Part shown: positions 33,294 through 42,459 of the stretch, one piece after another
How the letters are laid out: each line of letters starts with the position of its first letter
Position numbering within the stretch: position 1 is the stretch's first letter
Source of the DNA: Cuneatibacter sp. NSJ-177
GTDB lineage: Bacteria > Bacillota > Clostridia > Lachnospirales > Lachnospiraceae
Assembly (NCBI RefSeq): GCF_022867805.1
Contig: NZ_JALIFO010000001.1
Span: forward strand, 186,001-250,000
Direction: 5' to 3'
DNA length: 64,000 nt
Program-made: the position numbers and the translations under genes
The notes under the pieces: generated by a model
The model's input: only the letters and a program-made list of their open reading frames with translations
Databases searched by the model: none
What the model was told of the DNA's origin: nothing

Positions 33294-33622
33294 CGATGAC
33301 ATTGACGGAACAGATTATTACGGTTGTCATGGTGGTTCTTGGCACGGTTTTGACCCGGTTCCTTCCTTTTCTTTTGTTTCCGGCCGGAAAACCTACGCCG
33401 AAATATATTCAGTACCTGGGAAAGTATCTGCCGTCCGCGGTTTTCGGACTGCTGGTGATATACAGTTTGAAAAATGTCAGCCTGGTTTCCGGAAGCCACG
33501 GGATCCCGGAGCTGTTTTCCATCGCATTGGTGGTCGGACTTCACCTTTGGAAGCGGCAGATGCTGCTTTCGATTGCAGGCGGAACCGTCTGTTATATGCT
33601 GCTGGTACAATTTGTGTTTTAA
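33290..33622 (+). CDS. azlD: Branched-chain amino acid exporter small subunit (AzlD family)
   Basis: A 110-residue membrane protein with about four segments. [14 protein letters not shown] and [22 protein letters not shown] match the AzlD family (T-R-x-LPF..P and LP.A..GLLV). ATG 33290 overlaps the azlC stop as ATGA and has AAAGGAGG upstream, which is better than the long upstream reading frame. It should form the exporter together with AzlC. The downstream PucR-type regulator follows after 56 bases and might be transcribed with the pair. Confidence 0.92.
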   Translation: MTMTLTEQIITVVMVVLGTVLTRFLPFLLFPAGKPTPKYIQYLGKYLPSAVFGLLVIYSLKNVSLVSGSHGIPELFSIALVVGLHLWKRQMLLSIAGGTVCYMLLVQFVF

Positions 33623-33678
33623 GACCGGATAGCCGAAGCAGTGGCCGCAGGTCTTGGGAAAGCAGGAGGAGACATTCC

Positions 33679-35304
33679 GTGACAACGCTGATAACCTCAA
33701 AAGTCCGATATTTGTTCCATATTTTGGGCCCGGATATTCTGGCCCGGACTTCATTTAAAAAATATCCTCAAAATATCAATACGATCACGTTTTTTGACCG
33801 GCAGACTTCCCTGCACTCCGGCAATCTTTATCTTTTGACGGACGCATCGCAGGCGGAGCGCCTGGAAACTTTGATGATCTTTCCGGGAGCGATCGCCGTC
33901 ATCTGCGAGGGCGAAGGGGCGGTTTCCCTGTTGCAGGGGGAAAAAAGGGATTTCATCGGCCTGGCGGTCCGGGGAGACTTTATCTCCATTTACAACCGTT
34001 TGAACGCCATGATGATGCAGTACCAGAATTGGCGGAATCATCTGTTCAATGTACGCCTGGACCGGTTCTCATTAGAGGGGATTTTGCAGACGGCCCAGGA
34101 AAAATTTGAGAGAAAGATTTATTTTGTAGACCGGGAGTATCATTTTATCTATGGATATGAAAATGCAGATGAAAATTTCCGGATGAAATACCGTCAGATT
34201 CTGGAGCAGGATCCCCTGGAAACCGTGGGAGCCAAAGCGCCAGACGGCGTCTATGATCAATGCGAGATCTATGGGGACGACAGCGGAAAGAGATACTATT
34301 GTACATGGATCTCCATCCACAGTTATCCGGGAGGCTGCGTCATCATCGAGGGGAAGGAGGAGGAAACGGCGGACCTTCCCACCCTTGCCTTGCTTTTAGG
34401 CCGGAGCATTTATGTGCGCCTGGGAGAATCCGTGGTGGTGCCTTTGGACTACCAGCGCGCCTTTGAGCGGCTGCTGGAAAATATCATGAGTGGCAGGCTC
34501 ACCGAGGAGAAGGACTTTATCAATGAGTTCAAGATGCTGCCTCATCCAGTGAAAAATCAGATCCGCTGCGTGGTGGTCTGTTTTGAGTCCAGCAGTTTAA
34601 ATGATAAGCTCCATCTGCAATTGTTCAGCGCGCTGCGGAATGCGTTTCCGGACGCCAATCTGGCGGTTTTTCGGGATGAGATCGTGCTTCTTTTATCCTA
34701 TGAAGAGACGCCGGTAGGCTTGGAGGAGGAAACGCGCCGGAGGCTGGATGAAATTTTGGAAAAATTCAATGCTTCGGCGGGCGTGGGGGAGCCGTTTCAC
34801 CGGTTCGGCCATTTTAAGACACAGTACAGCCTGGTGCGGAAGCTTCTGCGGATCGGGATGACGGTCCGCTTCCAGCCGGAAGAACGGATCTTTACCAGAG
34901 GGGAATACATTCACTATCTAATCATAGATCTGGCCTTGAAAAATTTTGTTCAAGAGTATGAACATTATAATTTTGCCTACCTGATCCATCCTGCCATTGT
35001 AAAACTGTCCCACTATGACGCCAAGCACCAGACGGATCTGCTGAAGCTTCTCCATATCTACCTGGTAAACAATCAAAGCGCGGGGAGGACGGCGGACTGG
35101 GTGTTCATGCACCGGAATACCGTTTTGAATAAGATGAAAAAGATATCCGCCATTACTTCCTGCGATCTGAACAACCCGACGATCCAGCATCAGTTTTTGA
35201 TTTCCTGCTGCCTGATGCGCTACAGCGAGAGGTACCTGCACCGGGATCTTTTGGAGTCGGATTTCATTTTCCGGAACCAGAACGCGAACGGGGAGAACAC
35301 CTGA
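33679..35304 (+). CDS. PucR-type transcriptional regulator
   Basis: About 541 residues. The C-terminus is the PucR/CdaR-type helix-turn-helix (LLHIYLVNNQSAGRTADWVFMHRNTVLNKMKKI, ~residues 455-490), preceded by a middle GGDEF-like regulatory region (IRCVVVCFESSS, NLAVFRDEIVLLLSYEE). The N-terminal ~250 residues have no clear family match to me. GTG 33679 has AGGAGGAG upstream. Such regulators often control purine, amino acid or sugar-acid catabolism. It could control azlCD or, more likely, the MatC-like carrier and hydrolase group downstream (35759-42172). Both are inferences from position. Confidence 0.85.
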   Translation: MTTLITSKVRYLFHILGPDILARTSFKKYPQNINTITFFDRQTSLHSGNLYLLTDASQAERLETLMIFPGAIAVICEGEGAVSLLQGEKRDFIGLAVRGDFISIYNRLNAMMMQYQNWRNHLFNVRLDRFSLEGILQTAQEKFERKIYFVDREYHFIYGYENADENFRMKYRQILEQDPLETVGAKAPDGVYDQCEIYGDDSGKRYYCTWISIHSYPGGCVIIEGKEEETADLPTLALLLGRSIYVRLGESVVVPLDYQRAFERLLENIMSGRLTEEKDFINEFKMLPHPVKNQIRCVVVCFESSSLNDKLHLQLFSALRNAFPDANLAVFRDEIVLLLSYEETPVGLEEETRRRLDEILEKFNASAGVGEPFHRFGHFKTQYSLVRKLLRIGMTVRFQPEERIFTRGEYIHYLIIDLALKNFVQEYEHYNFAYLIHPAIVKLSHYDAKHQTDLLKLLHIYLVNNQSAGRTADWVFMHRNTVLNKMKKISAITSCDLNNPTIQHQFLISCCLMRYSERYLHRDLLESDFIFRNQNANGENT

Positions 35305-35353
35305 GCGGTTGGCCGGAAGGATGGGCCTGAATTCTGGCTTAAAGTACAGCATA

Positions 35354-35385
35354 AAAAAGGATCCGGCGATCCGGGTTCTTTTTTC
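35354..35385 (+). terminator. Rho-independent terminator after the PucR-type gene
   Basis: AAAAGGATCCGG, loop CGAT, CCGGGTTCTTTTTT: a 12-bp stem with two G-U pairs and a T tail, about 50 bases after the stop. Confidence 0.8.
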
Positions 35386-35758
35386 ATGCCAAAATACCGG
35401 CCACAGCGATCCGTATCGGCAAATCGATTGCCCTTGCACAAAAATCTGCCGGATCTTGTGCAGGAGACACAAAGGTCGGTTTCCCTTCCAACTTCTTATG
35501 TTCCCTTCTGCAAAAATAATTTACAATCAGATTACCAACAAAAGCTTCGGAAATCGATATTTTCGAAACTTTTCCCTGGAATGTGCATTCATTTAGTCCG
35601 GCCGGCAGGAAGGAAAGCACAGCCAAAAGAAATTCTGGAAGCTGACGGAATTTCTTTGCCATGCGGAACCATTTTTGGATATCCGCAAAAAGCAAAAACT
35701 GCGGCAAAAGCAGACCGCAGGATGCCCGGATGGGGAGATACATCATAGGAGGAAGATT
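35386..35758. other. Gap before the MatC-like carrier with an inverted repeat
   Basis: No credible gene; long frames exist on both strands (35384-35748) but overlap each other fully and resemble nothing. TGCACAA (35435-35441) and TTGTGCA (35456-35462) form a perfect 7-bp inverted repeat and could be an operator for the carrier gene. I do not see a strong promoter. Confidence 0.45.
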
Positions 35759-37069
35759 ATGGCTTTAACAATCACATTTTTCGTCATTGTTGCCGCGATC
35801 GTGTTTATTGGAATCAAGCGAAACGTCAACTTTGGCCTTTTGGGTATCATTGCAGCCTTGTGTATTGCAATGCTTGTGAAGGGAGAGTCGGCGACCGCCG
35901 CCGTGACTGCCAACTTCCCGCTCACGCTGTTCTTCAATCTGTTTATCACCACATTGTTTTATGGCTTTGCCAATGCGAGCGGCGCGATGAAGGGCGTGGC
36001 CCAGCGGATCGTTTATCAGTTCCGGAACCACACCGCTTTGCTGCCCTTTGTCGGTTTTGCCACCACGATCGTGGTATCCGCCATGGGGCCGGGGGCAATG
36101 TCCACGCCGATCATCGTGTCTGCGCTGGTGTTCTCCCTGGCTTTGCAGGCAGGCTACCATCCGATTTTGGCTTCCCTTGCCGTCTGGTCTGGAACCATGA
36201 TCGGCGATGCGATGCCCTGGATGACGACCTGGCAGACCCGGATCGGCACCTATCAGGCGCTTCTGGGCGACGCTTATCTGCCTCAGATCGAGCATTCCGT
36301 GTTTCTTTTGATGATCTGGTTCGCGTTGGTCTATACAGCGATATTTGTGATTGCGTATTTTTTCTTCGGCGCCCACAAAATCAAGCGGGGATCGATCCAG
36401 GTGGAGAAGCCGGAGCCTTTCACAGCAAAACAGAAAATTTCGATCTGGGTGATTTTTGCCGTGATTCTTCTCCTGGTCGTTCCTCAGTTCGTGGAGCTGA
36501 TTGTCCCGAATCCGGTTACGGCCTGGATGAAGGCGAACCTTTCCATGCAGCTTCTGGCCGGCATCGGAGCCGCGATTCTGGCAATCCTCCAGGTGGCCAA
36601 TTTCAATGAAGTTCTGAAGCATCAGGTGCCCTGGGGCGTGATCTTAACGGTCTGCGGCATGATGTTCCTGATGAAATACGCGGATGCGATGAACGTGGTG
36701 ACGACCTTTGCGACGCCGCTGCAGTCTGCCAGCCTGCCGCTGTGGCTGCTGCCCGCCGCCTTGCTTGCCATCAACGGGGTGCTCACTTATTTTTGCGACG
36801 GGCGCGCGGTCTCTCCGATGCTGCAGCCTCTTTACCCGGTCTTTGTCGCGCTGGGCTGCCCGGTGGAAAATGTATTTCTCAGCCAGATGTTCGGCGGAAC
36901 CGGCCCTTCTTTGAGCCCGTTTTCTACCGGCGGCGCCATGGCGTTAAACGGCTGCCCGGATGAACTGAGAGATAAGACGATCCGGGTTCAGATGGTGATG
37001 CCGTGGGTGATCCTGGTCATTACCTTTGTTCTGTCTGCCATCGGCGCATTCAGTTGGTTTACGGTTTAA
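35759..37069 (+). CDS. MatC/SLC13-like ion-coupled dicarboxylate carrier
   Basis: About 436 residues with ~11-12 membrane segments. The N-terminus (FVIVAAIVFIGIKRNVNFGLLGIIAALCIAML) and GAMSTPIIVSALVFSLALQAG resemble the MatC N-terminal dicarboxylate carrier family within the ion-transporter superfamily. AGGAGG is 6 bases before ATG 35759. A clear repeat half begins at ILTVCGMMFLMKYADAMNV, ending in GGTGPSLSPFSTGGAMAL. It precedes a group of hydrolases and a PrpD-like protein and may import their organic-acid substrate. A strong terminator follows, so it may be monocistronic. Exact substrate is unknown. Confidence 0.75.
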   Translation: MALTITFFVIVAAIVFIGIKRNVNFGLLGIIAALCIAMLVKGESATAAVTANFPLTLFFNLFITTLFYGFANASGAMKGVAQRIVYQFRNHTALLPFVGFATTIVVSAMGPGAMSTPIIVSALVFSLALQAGYHPILASLAVWSGTMIGDAMPWMTTWQTRIGTYQALLGDAYLPQIEHSVFLLMIWFALVYTAIFVIAYFFFGAHKIKRGSIQVEKPEPFTAKQKISIWVIFAVILLLVVPQFVELIVPNPVTAWMKANLSMQLLAGIGAAILAILQVANFNEVLKHQVPWGVILTVCGMMFLMKYADAMNVVTTFATPLQSASLPLWLLPAALLAINGVLTYFCDGRAVSPMLQPLYPVFVALGCPVENVFLSQMFGGTGPSLSPFSTGGAMALNGCPDELRDKTIRVQMVMPWVILVITFVLSAIGAFSWFTV

Positions 37070-37105
37070 AATCGATTTTCGGTTGATCCTCGTTTCTGTC
37101 TTTCC

Positions 37106-37160
37106 GGAGGAAATCCTTCGGGCTTGACCCGTCGGATTTCCTCCTCTTTCTTTTTTCTTT
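37106..37160 (+). terminator. Rho-independent terminator after the carrier gene
   Basis: GGAGGAAATCC (37106-37116) pairs perfectly with GGATTTCCTCC (37134-37144), with an inner CGGG/CCCG stem, followed by a T-rich tail. Confidence 0.88.
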
Positions 37161-37193
37161 CAAGTTATCATCTATTTTAGAAGGAGAATCTAT

Positions 37194-38012
37194 ATGAGTA
37201 TTTTGCAGTATCATTTTCGTTCCCGCGTGCTGAAAATGTCCACGGCGATTACCGTGACGATTCCGGAGCCTTCGGATCACAAGACTCCGGCGGACAAGAC
37301 GCTGGATATGATTTACCACGGAAAAAAATATCCCACGGTTTACCTTTGCCACGGCGGCGGAGGCGACAACACCCTCTGGACCAGAAATACCCGCGTCGAG
37401 ATGTACGGAAATGAAAAACGCGTCATGACAGTGTCCATGGATTTGGAGGAGAGCTTTTGCTGTGATATGAAATGCGGCCGCCAGTATTTTACCTATGTGA
37501 CGGAAGAACTGCCCCGCCTGGTGCAGGCATTGTTTCCGTCGTCGCCTGCCAGGGAGGACAATTTTGTGGCCGGATTTTCCATGGGAGCCCACTGTGCGAT
37601 GAAGATTGCGCTCCGCTGCCCGGAAAAATTTGCGGCCGTCTGGTCCATGTCCGGGGCAAAGGATCAGGTGAAGATGGATCAACTGGCGAAAGCTAGGGGG
37701 ATCATGGCGTCCAATGACCTGATCGAGGCTGCTTTCGGTCCGATGGAGCAGGTGCGGGGCGGGGAGAACGATCTGATGGAGCTGGCCAAGAGGCTGGCGG
37801 AGTCGGAGGGCCCGCGTCCGATGATTTTTCATTCCTGCGGCCGCCAGGATTACGGTTTGGAGCTCTGCCAGGAATTTGCTGAATATCTGACCAGCCTGGG
37901 ATTAGAGAATCGATTCTTTGCGCCGGACGGAATCCATGACTGGTATTATGCGGATTCCATGATTAAAAAAGCGATCCTGGAGGAGTTCCCGATCCGCAAA
38001 ATTGATGAATGA
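37194..38012 (+). CDS. Esterase (alpha/beta hydrolase, esterase D-like)
   Basis: A 272-residue protein of the putative esterase family (PF00756). The elbow FSMGAHCAMKIALRCPEKF holds the nucleophile Ser in G-F-S-M-G; YLCHGGGGDNTLWTRNT forms the oxyanion region, and IHDWYYADSMIK near the end carries the His. The ribosome site AGAAGGAG is well placed before ATG 37194. No signal peptide is seen. It begins a run of hydrolase genes (37194-42172) separated by 20 bases or overlaps. Substrate may be an acylated sugar or simple ester. The family is well supported; the role is not. Confidence 0.9.
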   Translation: MSILQYHFRSRVLKMSTAITVTIPEPSDHKTPADKTLDMIYHGKKYPTVYLCHGGGGDNTLWTRNTRVEMYGNEKRVMTVSMDLEESFCCDMKCGRQYFTYVTEELPRLVQALFPSSPAREDNFVAGFSMGAHCAMKIALRCPEKFAAVWSMSGAKDQVKMDQLAKARGIMASNDLIEAAFGPMEQVRGGENDLMELAKRLAESEGPRPMIFHSCGRQDYGLELCQEFAEYLTSLGLENRFFAPDGIHDWYYADSMIKKAILEEFPIRKIDE

Positions 38013-38031
38013 TCCGAAAGGAGGAAATACC

Positions 38032-39582
38032 ATGACCGAATATTTATCCAATCCGTTTCCCGTCAGCACGCCGGAAGAGCAGGGAATCCCTTCCGCCGCG
38101 ATTGTCCATTTCTTTGAGCAGATCCGGGCCCGCGACTTGGAGCTTCACAGCTTGCAGGTGGTCCGAGGCGGACATCTCTGCATCAGTACGGCGGCGGCGC
38201 CCTTTGGTTTCGACAGCTTTCACCGGATTTTTTCCGCCGCCAAAGGCGTGGTGGCAACGGCGATTCTCTTTGCCATCCAGGACGGCTGTTTCGGGCTCCA
38301 CGATCTGGTCATCCCGTTATTGCCGAACGAGTGGATTCCGGAGGACTTGGACGAACGCTGGAGGCGGCTGACCATTTACCACCTTCTCACCATGACCAGC
38401 GGCCACGACTGCGATACCCTGTTTAAAATGTGGGGAAAGAGCGACTGCTGGATCAAGACCTTTTTGGAAACCCGGCCTGCCTATGAGCCCGGCACCTATT
38501 TTTGTTACGATATGGGCGCCCAGTACGTGATGAATGAGCTGATTGCCCGCCACACCGGAAAAGACACGGGAAAGTATTTAAAGGAAAAGCTTTTTGACAA
38601 GCTGGGAATCGCCTACACCAACAATTACACGGAGCCGGAAGGACTGTTTTTTTCCTCCTCCATTCAATTCCCCATGGACGCCCTGACGAAGCTTTCCCAG
38701 TTCTACCTGCAAAAAGGCAGGTGGGACGGAGAACAGATTCTGCGGGAGGACCTGGCGGTGGCGGCGGGAGAGCACCATGGCCCCAGCTTTCACTATGATC
38801 CCACCGGACTGACCGGCCAGGTGGGAAAATGGGAAGGATACGCCCTTCACATGTGGAGAAATAAAGGCGGCGGCTTCTCCTTCCGCGGCGGCCAGGGCCA
38901 GGTCGGCATGATTCTCCCAGAAGAGGATATGGCGGTGGGCATCCACTGCGCATGCAACAATTATGACGAGCTGGTGGATATCTTCTACAACACGATCATC
39001 GGGGAGAGCTTCAACCATCCGGTGGCCGAGGATCCCGCCGCTGTGGCAAAAGCCCGCTATTTGTTGGAACATTTTAACCTTGCCCCCCTTGGGGTGACGG
39101 ATTCCTCCTCTCTGGCGGAAACAGTAAGCGGAGTCACCTATCAGTTTTCCCAAAACGCGGTGGGACAAAAAAGCCTCTGCTTTACCTTTGGGACAGATTC
39201 GGTGCAAATCCATTCTGTCAGCGAGAAGGAGGAAAAGACGGTGGTCTGCGGCCTGCGGGGAAAGTGGCCGGAAAATGGACAGGGCTATATCCTGACCAAA
39301 GCGGACCCGGATCATGTGGCGGACCTGGATTTGATCTTTGGATACAATACTCATCAGACCATGTACAGTGGCGGCTGGAGCGATCAGAATACGTTTACCT
39401 TTTATCTGCGCAGCAAATCTCTTCTCTGCGATTACCGCTTTGCGTGCGAATTTATCGGCGATGAGCTTTTGGTAAGGCTCTCTTACAATACTGTGATGCC
39501 TAGAAATAAATACAAAGACCGCACCAAGGCGCCGGAGATCTGGCTGTACGGGAAAAAGAAAGGAGCGGAAAAAGAGAGATGA
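38032..39582 (+). CDS. Beta-lactamase-family serine hydrolase
   Basis: About 516 residues. The N-terminal ~330 residues have the class C beta-lactamase/penicillin-binding fold: HRIFSAAKGVVATAI gives the S-x-x-K site, YFCYDMGAQYV gives the Y-x-N/G position, and a third HMWRNKGGG block stands for the K-T-G strand. A C-terminal ~180-residue beta-rich extension follows. ATG 38032 lies 6 bases after AAAGGAGGAAA. No signal peptide is visible, so it is unlikely to be a resistance enzyme; esterase or peptidase activity is more probable. It overlaps the next gene by 4 bases. Confidence 0.85.
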   Translation: MTEYLSNPFPVSTPEEQGIPSAAIVHFFEQIRARDLELHSLQVVRGGHLCISTAAAPFGFDSFHRIFSAAKGVVATAILFAIQDGCFGLHDLVIPLLPNEWIPEDLDERWRRLTIYHLLTMTSGHDCDTLFKMWGKSDCWIKTFLETRPAYEPGTYFCYDMGAQYVMNELIARHTGKDTGKYLKEKLFDKLGIAYTNNYTEPEGLFFSSSIQFPMDALTKLSQFYLQKGRWDGEQILREDLAVAAGEHHGPSFHYDPTGLTGQVGKWEGYALHMWRNKGGGFSFRGGQGQVGMILPEEDMAVGIHCACNNYDELVDIFYNTIIGESFNHPVAEDPAAVAKARYLLEHFNLAPLGVTDSSSLAETVSGVTYQFSQNAVGQKSLCFTFGTDSVQIHSVSEKEEKTVVCGLRGKWPENGQGYILTKADPDHVADLDLIFGYNTHQTMYSGGWSDQNTFTFYLRSKSLLCDYRFACEFIGDELLVRLSYNTVMPRNKYKDRTKAPEIWLYGKKKGAEKER

Positions 39583-40718
39583 CGGAAAAACGGCCATTGA
39601 CCATGTATGGAGTCGGGGACTGTGCCCCTTACCGGGAGGACTTAGCCAGTTCCTTCCGGCATGTGTCCTCCCTGTTTTCCCAGGCGGATCTGACCTTTGG
39701 CCAGCTGGAATCGGTGCTGAGCCTTCAGGGAACGCCGTCTTCCTGCACCCGGATGCCCTGCTCCTCCCGGCCGGAGGTGGCCAGAGTGATGAAGGACGCG
39801 GGTTTTGATGTGGTTTCCTTTGGATCCAACCATGCGCTGGACTATGGGCGGGAGGCGTTCTGTGAGACCCTGGATCATCTAAAGGAGGCGGGACTCCTGG
39901 TGACAGGGGCCGGGAAAAATGAGGAGGAAGCCAGGACATATCCGGTGGCGGATGTCCATGGGACGAAGGTAGCCGTTCTTGGATACTGTTCCATCCTGCC
40001 CCAGGGCTTTTGGAGCCAGGAACAGCGTCCCGGCTGCAATCCGGCCAGGGGAATCACCGCCTATGTACCGGTGGAGCACGACCAGCCGGGAACTCCGTGC
40101 CGGACCTATACCTTCCCTCATCCGGATGATCTTGCTCACATGATCCAGGATATCGAGAAGGCGAAAAAAGAGGCGGACGTGGTGATCGTCTCCATGCACT
40201 GGGGAATCCATTTTAAGGAGGCGGAGATCGCCGAGTACCAGCGCTATTACGCTCACTTTGCCATCGACCACGGCGCTGATTTGATTTTAGGCCATCACGC
40301 CCATATTTTAAAACCGGTAGAGATCTATAAGGGAAAAGCAATCTTTTACAGCCTGGGAAATTTCGCCATGGAGGAAGTGACGGATATGCTCCGGGACCAG
40401 GCGACGCTTCACCAGGATATGGCCACATCCAAGAACCATACGGAGATGACGGCGATCTCTGACGGCTTCCGCACGACGAAGAGAAGTTTTCCCATGGATT
40501 GCTACTATACCATGATCGCCAAGTGGACCGTGGATAAGGGAACGATCACCCAGGTTTCCTACCTGCCCGCCTATCTGCCGGAGGACGGCGCCCCTTACGC
40601 AGTAAAAGCCGGGGATGAGAAATTCGGGGAAATTCAGGCGTACATGGAGAAAATTACGAAAATGGAAAAATTGGATACAACCTATCAAGTCTGCGGGGAT
40701 GAAGTAGTCCTGATCTGA
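39579..40718 (+). CDS. CapA-family metallophosphatase-like protein
   Basis: A 379-residue protein of the CapA/PgsA family. YGVGDCAPYRE, ADLTFGQLESVLS, FDVVSFGSNHALDYG, VVIVSMHWGIHFK and GADLILGHHAHILKPVE match in order. In capsule systems the family takes part in poly-gamma-glutamate synthesis or release, but many members sit elsewhere and act as hydrolases of unknown type. No membrane anchor is present here, so a capsule role is doubtful. It is coupled to the preceding beta-lactamase-fold gene by an ATGA overlap. A terminator hairpin separates it from the next gene. Confidence 0.85.
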   Translation: MTEKRPLTMYGVGDCAPYREDLASSFRHVSSLFSQADLTFGQLESVLSLQGTPSSCTRMPCSSRPEVARVMKDAGFDVVSFGSNHALDYGREAFCETLDHLKEAGLLVTGAGKNEEEARTYPVADVHGTKVAVLGYCSILPQGFWSQEQRPGCNPARGITAYVPVEHDQPGTPCRTYTFPHPDDLAHMIQDIEKAKKEADVVIVSMHWGIHFKEAEIAEYQRYYAHFAIDHGADLILGHHAHILKPVEIYKGKAIFYSLGNFAMEEVTDMLRDQATLHQDMATSKNHTEMTAISDGFRTTKRSFPMDCYYTMIAKWTVDKGTITQVSYLPAYLPEDGAPYAVKAGDEKFGEIQAYMEKITKMEKLDTTYQVCGDEVVLI

Positions 40719-40742
40719 CCAAACAACTTTCATTCCTGGTAA

Positions 40743-40771
40743 TGTCTGCGTAAGCAGACATGTCTGTTTTA
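40743..40771 (+). terminator. Terminator between the CapA and PrpD-like genes
   Basis: TGTCTGC (40743-40749), loop GTAA, GCAGACA (40754-40760), then TGTCTGTTTT. The stem is short but perfect and close to the CapA stop. Confidence 0.6.
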
Positions 40772-40792
40772 TAAGAGGAGGAAATCAGGCAA

Positions 40793-42172
40793 GTGAATAT
40801 GACAGAAAAATTAGCGGACTTTGTGGTAAATCTGCGCTATGAGGAGATTCCCTCCTCCGTGATTGAGACGCAGAAAAAGTCCGTTTTAGACGCCCTGGGA
40901 ATCACCTACGGCGCGTCGGGCCTGGGGGACGGCTGCCGGGAGATGGTAAAGGTTGCCGCCGAGTGCGCGGCCGGAGGCACAGGGGAAGCATCCGTGATTG
41001 GCTGGGGCCTCCGGCTTCCGGCCGTCTGGGCGGCGTTTGCCAATGCCTCCATGGCTCATTCCCTGGATTTCGGCGACACCCAGATGCACGCGGTGGTCCA
41101 CTCCAATGCGTCCACATTTCCGGCGGCATTGGCCGCGGCGGAGGTACTGGGAAACGTATCGGGAAAGCAGCTCCTTACGGCCTTGGTGGCGGGCAGCGAG
41201 ACGGCCTGCCGGATTGCCTTGGGGGTCCATGAGGACTTGGAGGCGAGGGGCTTTTATATGCCGCCGGTCTATACTTCTTTTGGTGCCACGGCGGCCGCAG
41301 GAAAGTTGATGGGGCTTGGCCGGGAACAGATGGTGGATGCGTTCTCCCTGAATCTGTGCCAGACGACCTGCAGTGCAGAGCTGATGAACAATTCTGAAAC
41401 TGCGGTCCGTTCAATCCGGGAAGCCTTTGCCGCAAAAAACGCCTTGCTGTCGGCCAGAATGGCGGAAAATGGAGTGAGAGGCTTTGCAGATCCTTTGCAG
41501 GGAAAACTTGGCTTTTATCACGCTTACGCCGGAAAGCCGGGGGACGAGGAGAACGCCCTTTCCGGCTTGGGGAGCCGTTTTGAGGCGGGGGAACTTTATT
41601 TTAAACTGTGGCCCAGCTGCGCGGGAACCCACCCGGCGATCCGGATCTTAAAGGAAATGGCGGCGGTCCATGATATGGACTGGAACCGGATTGAGAACAT
41701 CCATGTGGTGACCTCGGTCCGAAACCGGATGCTGATGGAGCCGCTAAACATCCGCCGCCGCCCGGAATCATCGATTGTGGCGAAATTCAGCATTCCTTAT
41801 ACCGGGGCTCTGGCCCTCCTCAACGGGACGGTTACCCTGGCGGATTTTGAGGAAAGCCGCCTGAAGGACCCTAGGGTGCTGGAACTGGCGTCGCGTTTTA
41901 CCTATGAGGTCAATCCTTCCTGGGAAAAGCAGGACGGGATGAATACCGAGGTGATGGTGCGGATGGAGGATGGCGCTGTCTATCGGAAGCTTTACACGGA
42001 AAACGGTGCTTTGCAGGAGGAACCGTCCTGGGGAGAGATGGAGGAAAAATATTTCGCCTGCGCCGCCCATGCCGCGGAGCCGAAAACAAAGGAAGAGCTG
42101 GTTTCTATCGCGGATTTGGTCAGAACGCTGGAACAGCTCCCGGAGATATCGGGCTGGACGGCGCTGCTTTAA
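40793..42172 (+). CDS. MmgE/PrpD-family protein
   Basis: A 459-residue member of the 2-methylcitrate dehydratase family. NASMAHSLDFGDTQMHAVVHSNASTFPAALAAAE carries the conserved D-D/H-H region, followed by LKLWPSCAGTHPAI (K-x-YP-x-C-type motif) later. GTG 40793 has AGGAGG upstream. Members of this family include dehydratases and isomerases or decarboxylases acting on tricarboxylic acids such as 2-methylcitrate or itaconate-type precursors. With a dicarboxylate carrier upstream this suggests an organic acid pathway. Methylcitrate synthase is not seen nearby, so the classic cycle is not supported. Confidence 0.88.
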   Translation: MNMTEKLADFVVNLRYEEIPSSVIETQKKSVLDALGITYGASGLGDGCREMVKVAAECAAGGTGEASVIGWGLRLPAVWAAFANASMAHSLDFGDTQMHAVVHSNASTFPAALAAAEVLGNVSGKQLLTALVAGSETACRIALGVHEDLEARGFYMPPVYTSFGATAAAGKLMGLGREQMVDAFSLNLCQTTCSAELMNNSETAVRSIREAFAAKNALLSARMAENGVRGFADPLQGKLGFYHAYAGKPGDEENALSGLGSRFEAGELYFKLWPSCAGTHPAIRILKEMAAVHDMDWNRIENIHVVTSVRNRMLMEPLNIRRRPESSIVAKFSIPYTGALALLNGTVTLADFEESRLKDPRVLELASRFTYEVNPSWEKQDGMNTEVMVRMEDGAVYRKLYTENGALQEEPSWGEMEEKYFACAAHAAEPKTKEELVSIADLVRTLEQLPEISGWTALL

Positions 42173-42199
42173 GGAAACGATTTCGAAAACAGATTCGAA

Positions 42200-42275
42200 A
42201 CAAAACCGCTGTGGTTTTTTGGCTGGTTCCCGAAGGTTCGGGAATGATCCCGCCAAAAGATTGTGGCGGTTTTGT
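42200..42275 (+). terminator. Long nested hairpin after the PrpD-like gene
   Basis: Nested arms are ACAAAACCGC/GCGGTTTTGT (42200-42209/42266-42275), TTTTGGC/GCCAAAA, and a core TTCCCGAA-GG-TTCGGGAA. Together they form an almost continuous 76-base hairpin. It probably ends transcription, though the T tail is part of the arm. Confidence 0.5.
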
Positions 42276-42408
42276 GTCGTCTATGAAAGTAATCGGGTTA
42301 TTCTAAGATTTGGAATAAAAGTCGGAGGATACGATTTTACAGGATAAAACAGGATTTACAAATAAATTATTAGACTAAAATATAGAAAATGGTAAGAAGA
42401 CAAATTTA

Positions 42409-42459
42409 ACAACTTGGTCAAAACTCCGCAATAAATTTATGAAAATAATATTTTATAAT
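42409..42459 (+). promoter_or_regulatory. Tandem-repeat activator box and -10 for importer C
   Basis: Repeats ACAACTTGGTC (42409-42419) and AAAACTCCGCA (42420-42430), 23 bases, then TATAAT (42454-42459). The -35 place (ATAAAT, 42431-42436) is poor. Much of the box and spacer is identical to 48564-48614. The gene starts at 42709, so the leader is about 240 bases; I see no known riboswitch in it, and the rest of this intergenic gap holds nothing else I recognise. Confidence 0.75.

Noticed and set aside
35384-35748. Two ~120-codon frames on opposite strands
   Set aside because: They overlap each other completely, lack ribosome sites and resemble no family; the region is intergenic.
38032-39582. 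Beta-lactam resistance gene
   Set aside because: No signal peptide, a long C-terminal extension and a metabolic neighbourhood; the fold is shared by many esterases and peptidases.
40793-42172. Evidence for a methylcitrate cycle
   Set aside because: Only a PrpD-like gene is present; methylcitrate synthase and lyase are not seen, and the family has other activities.
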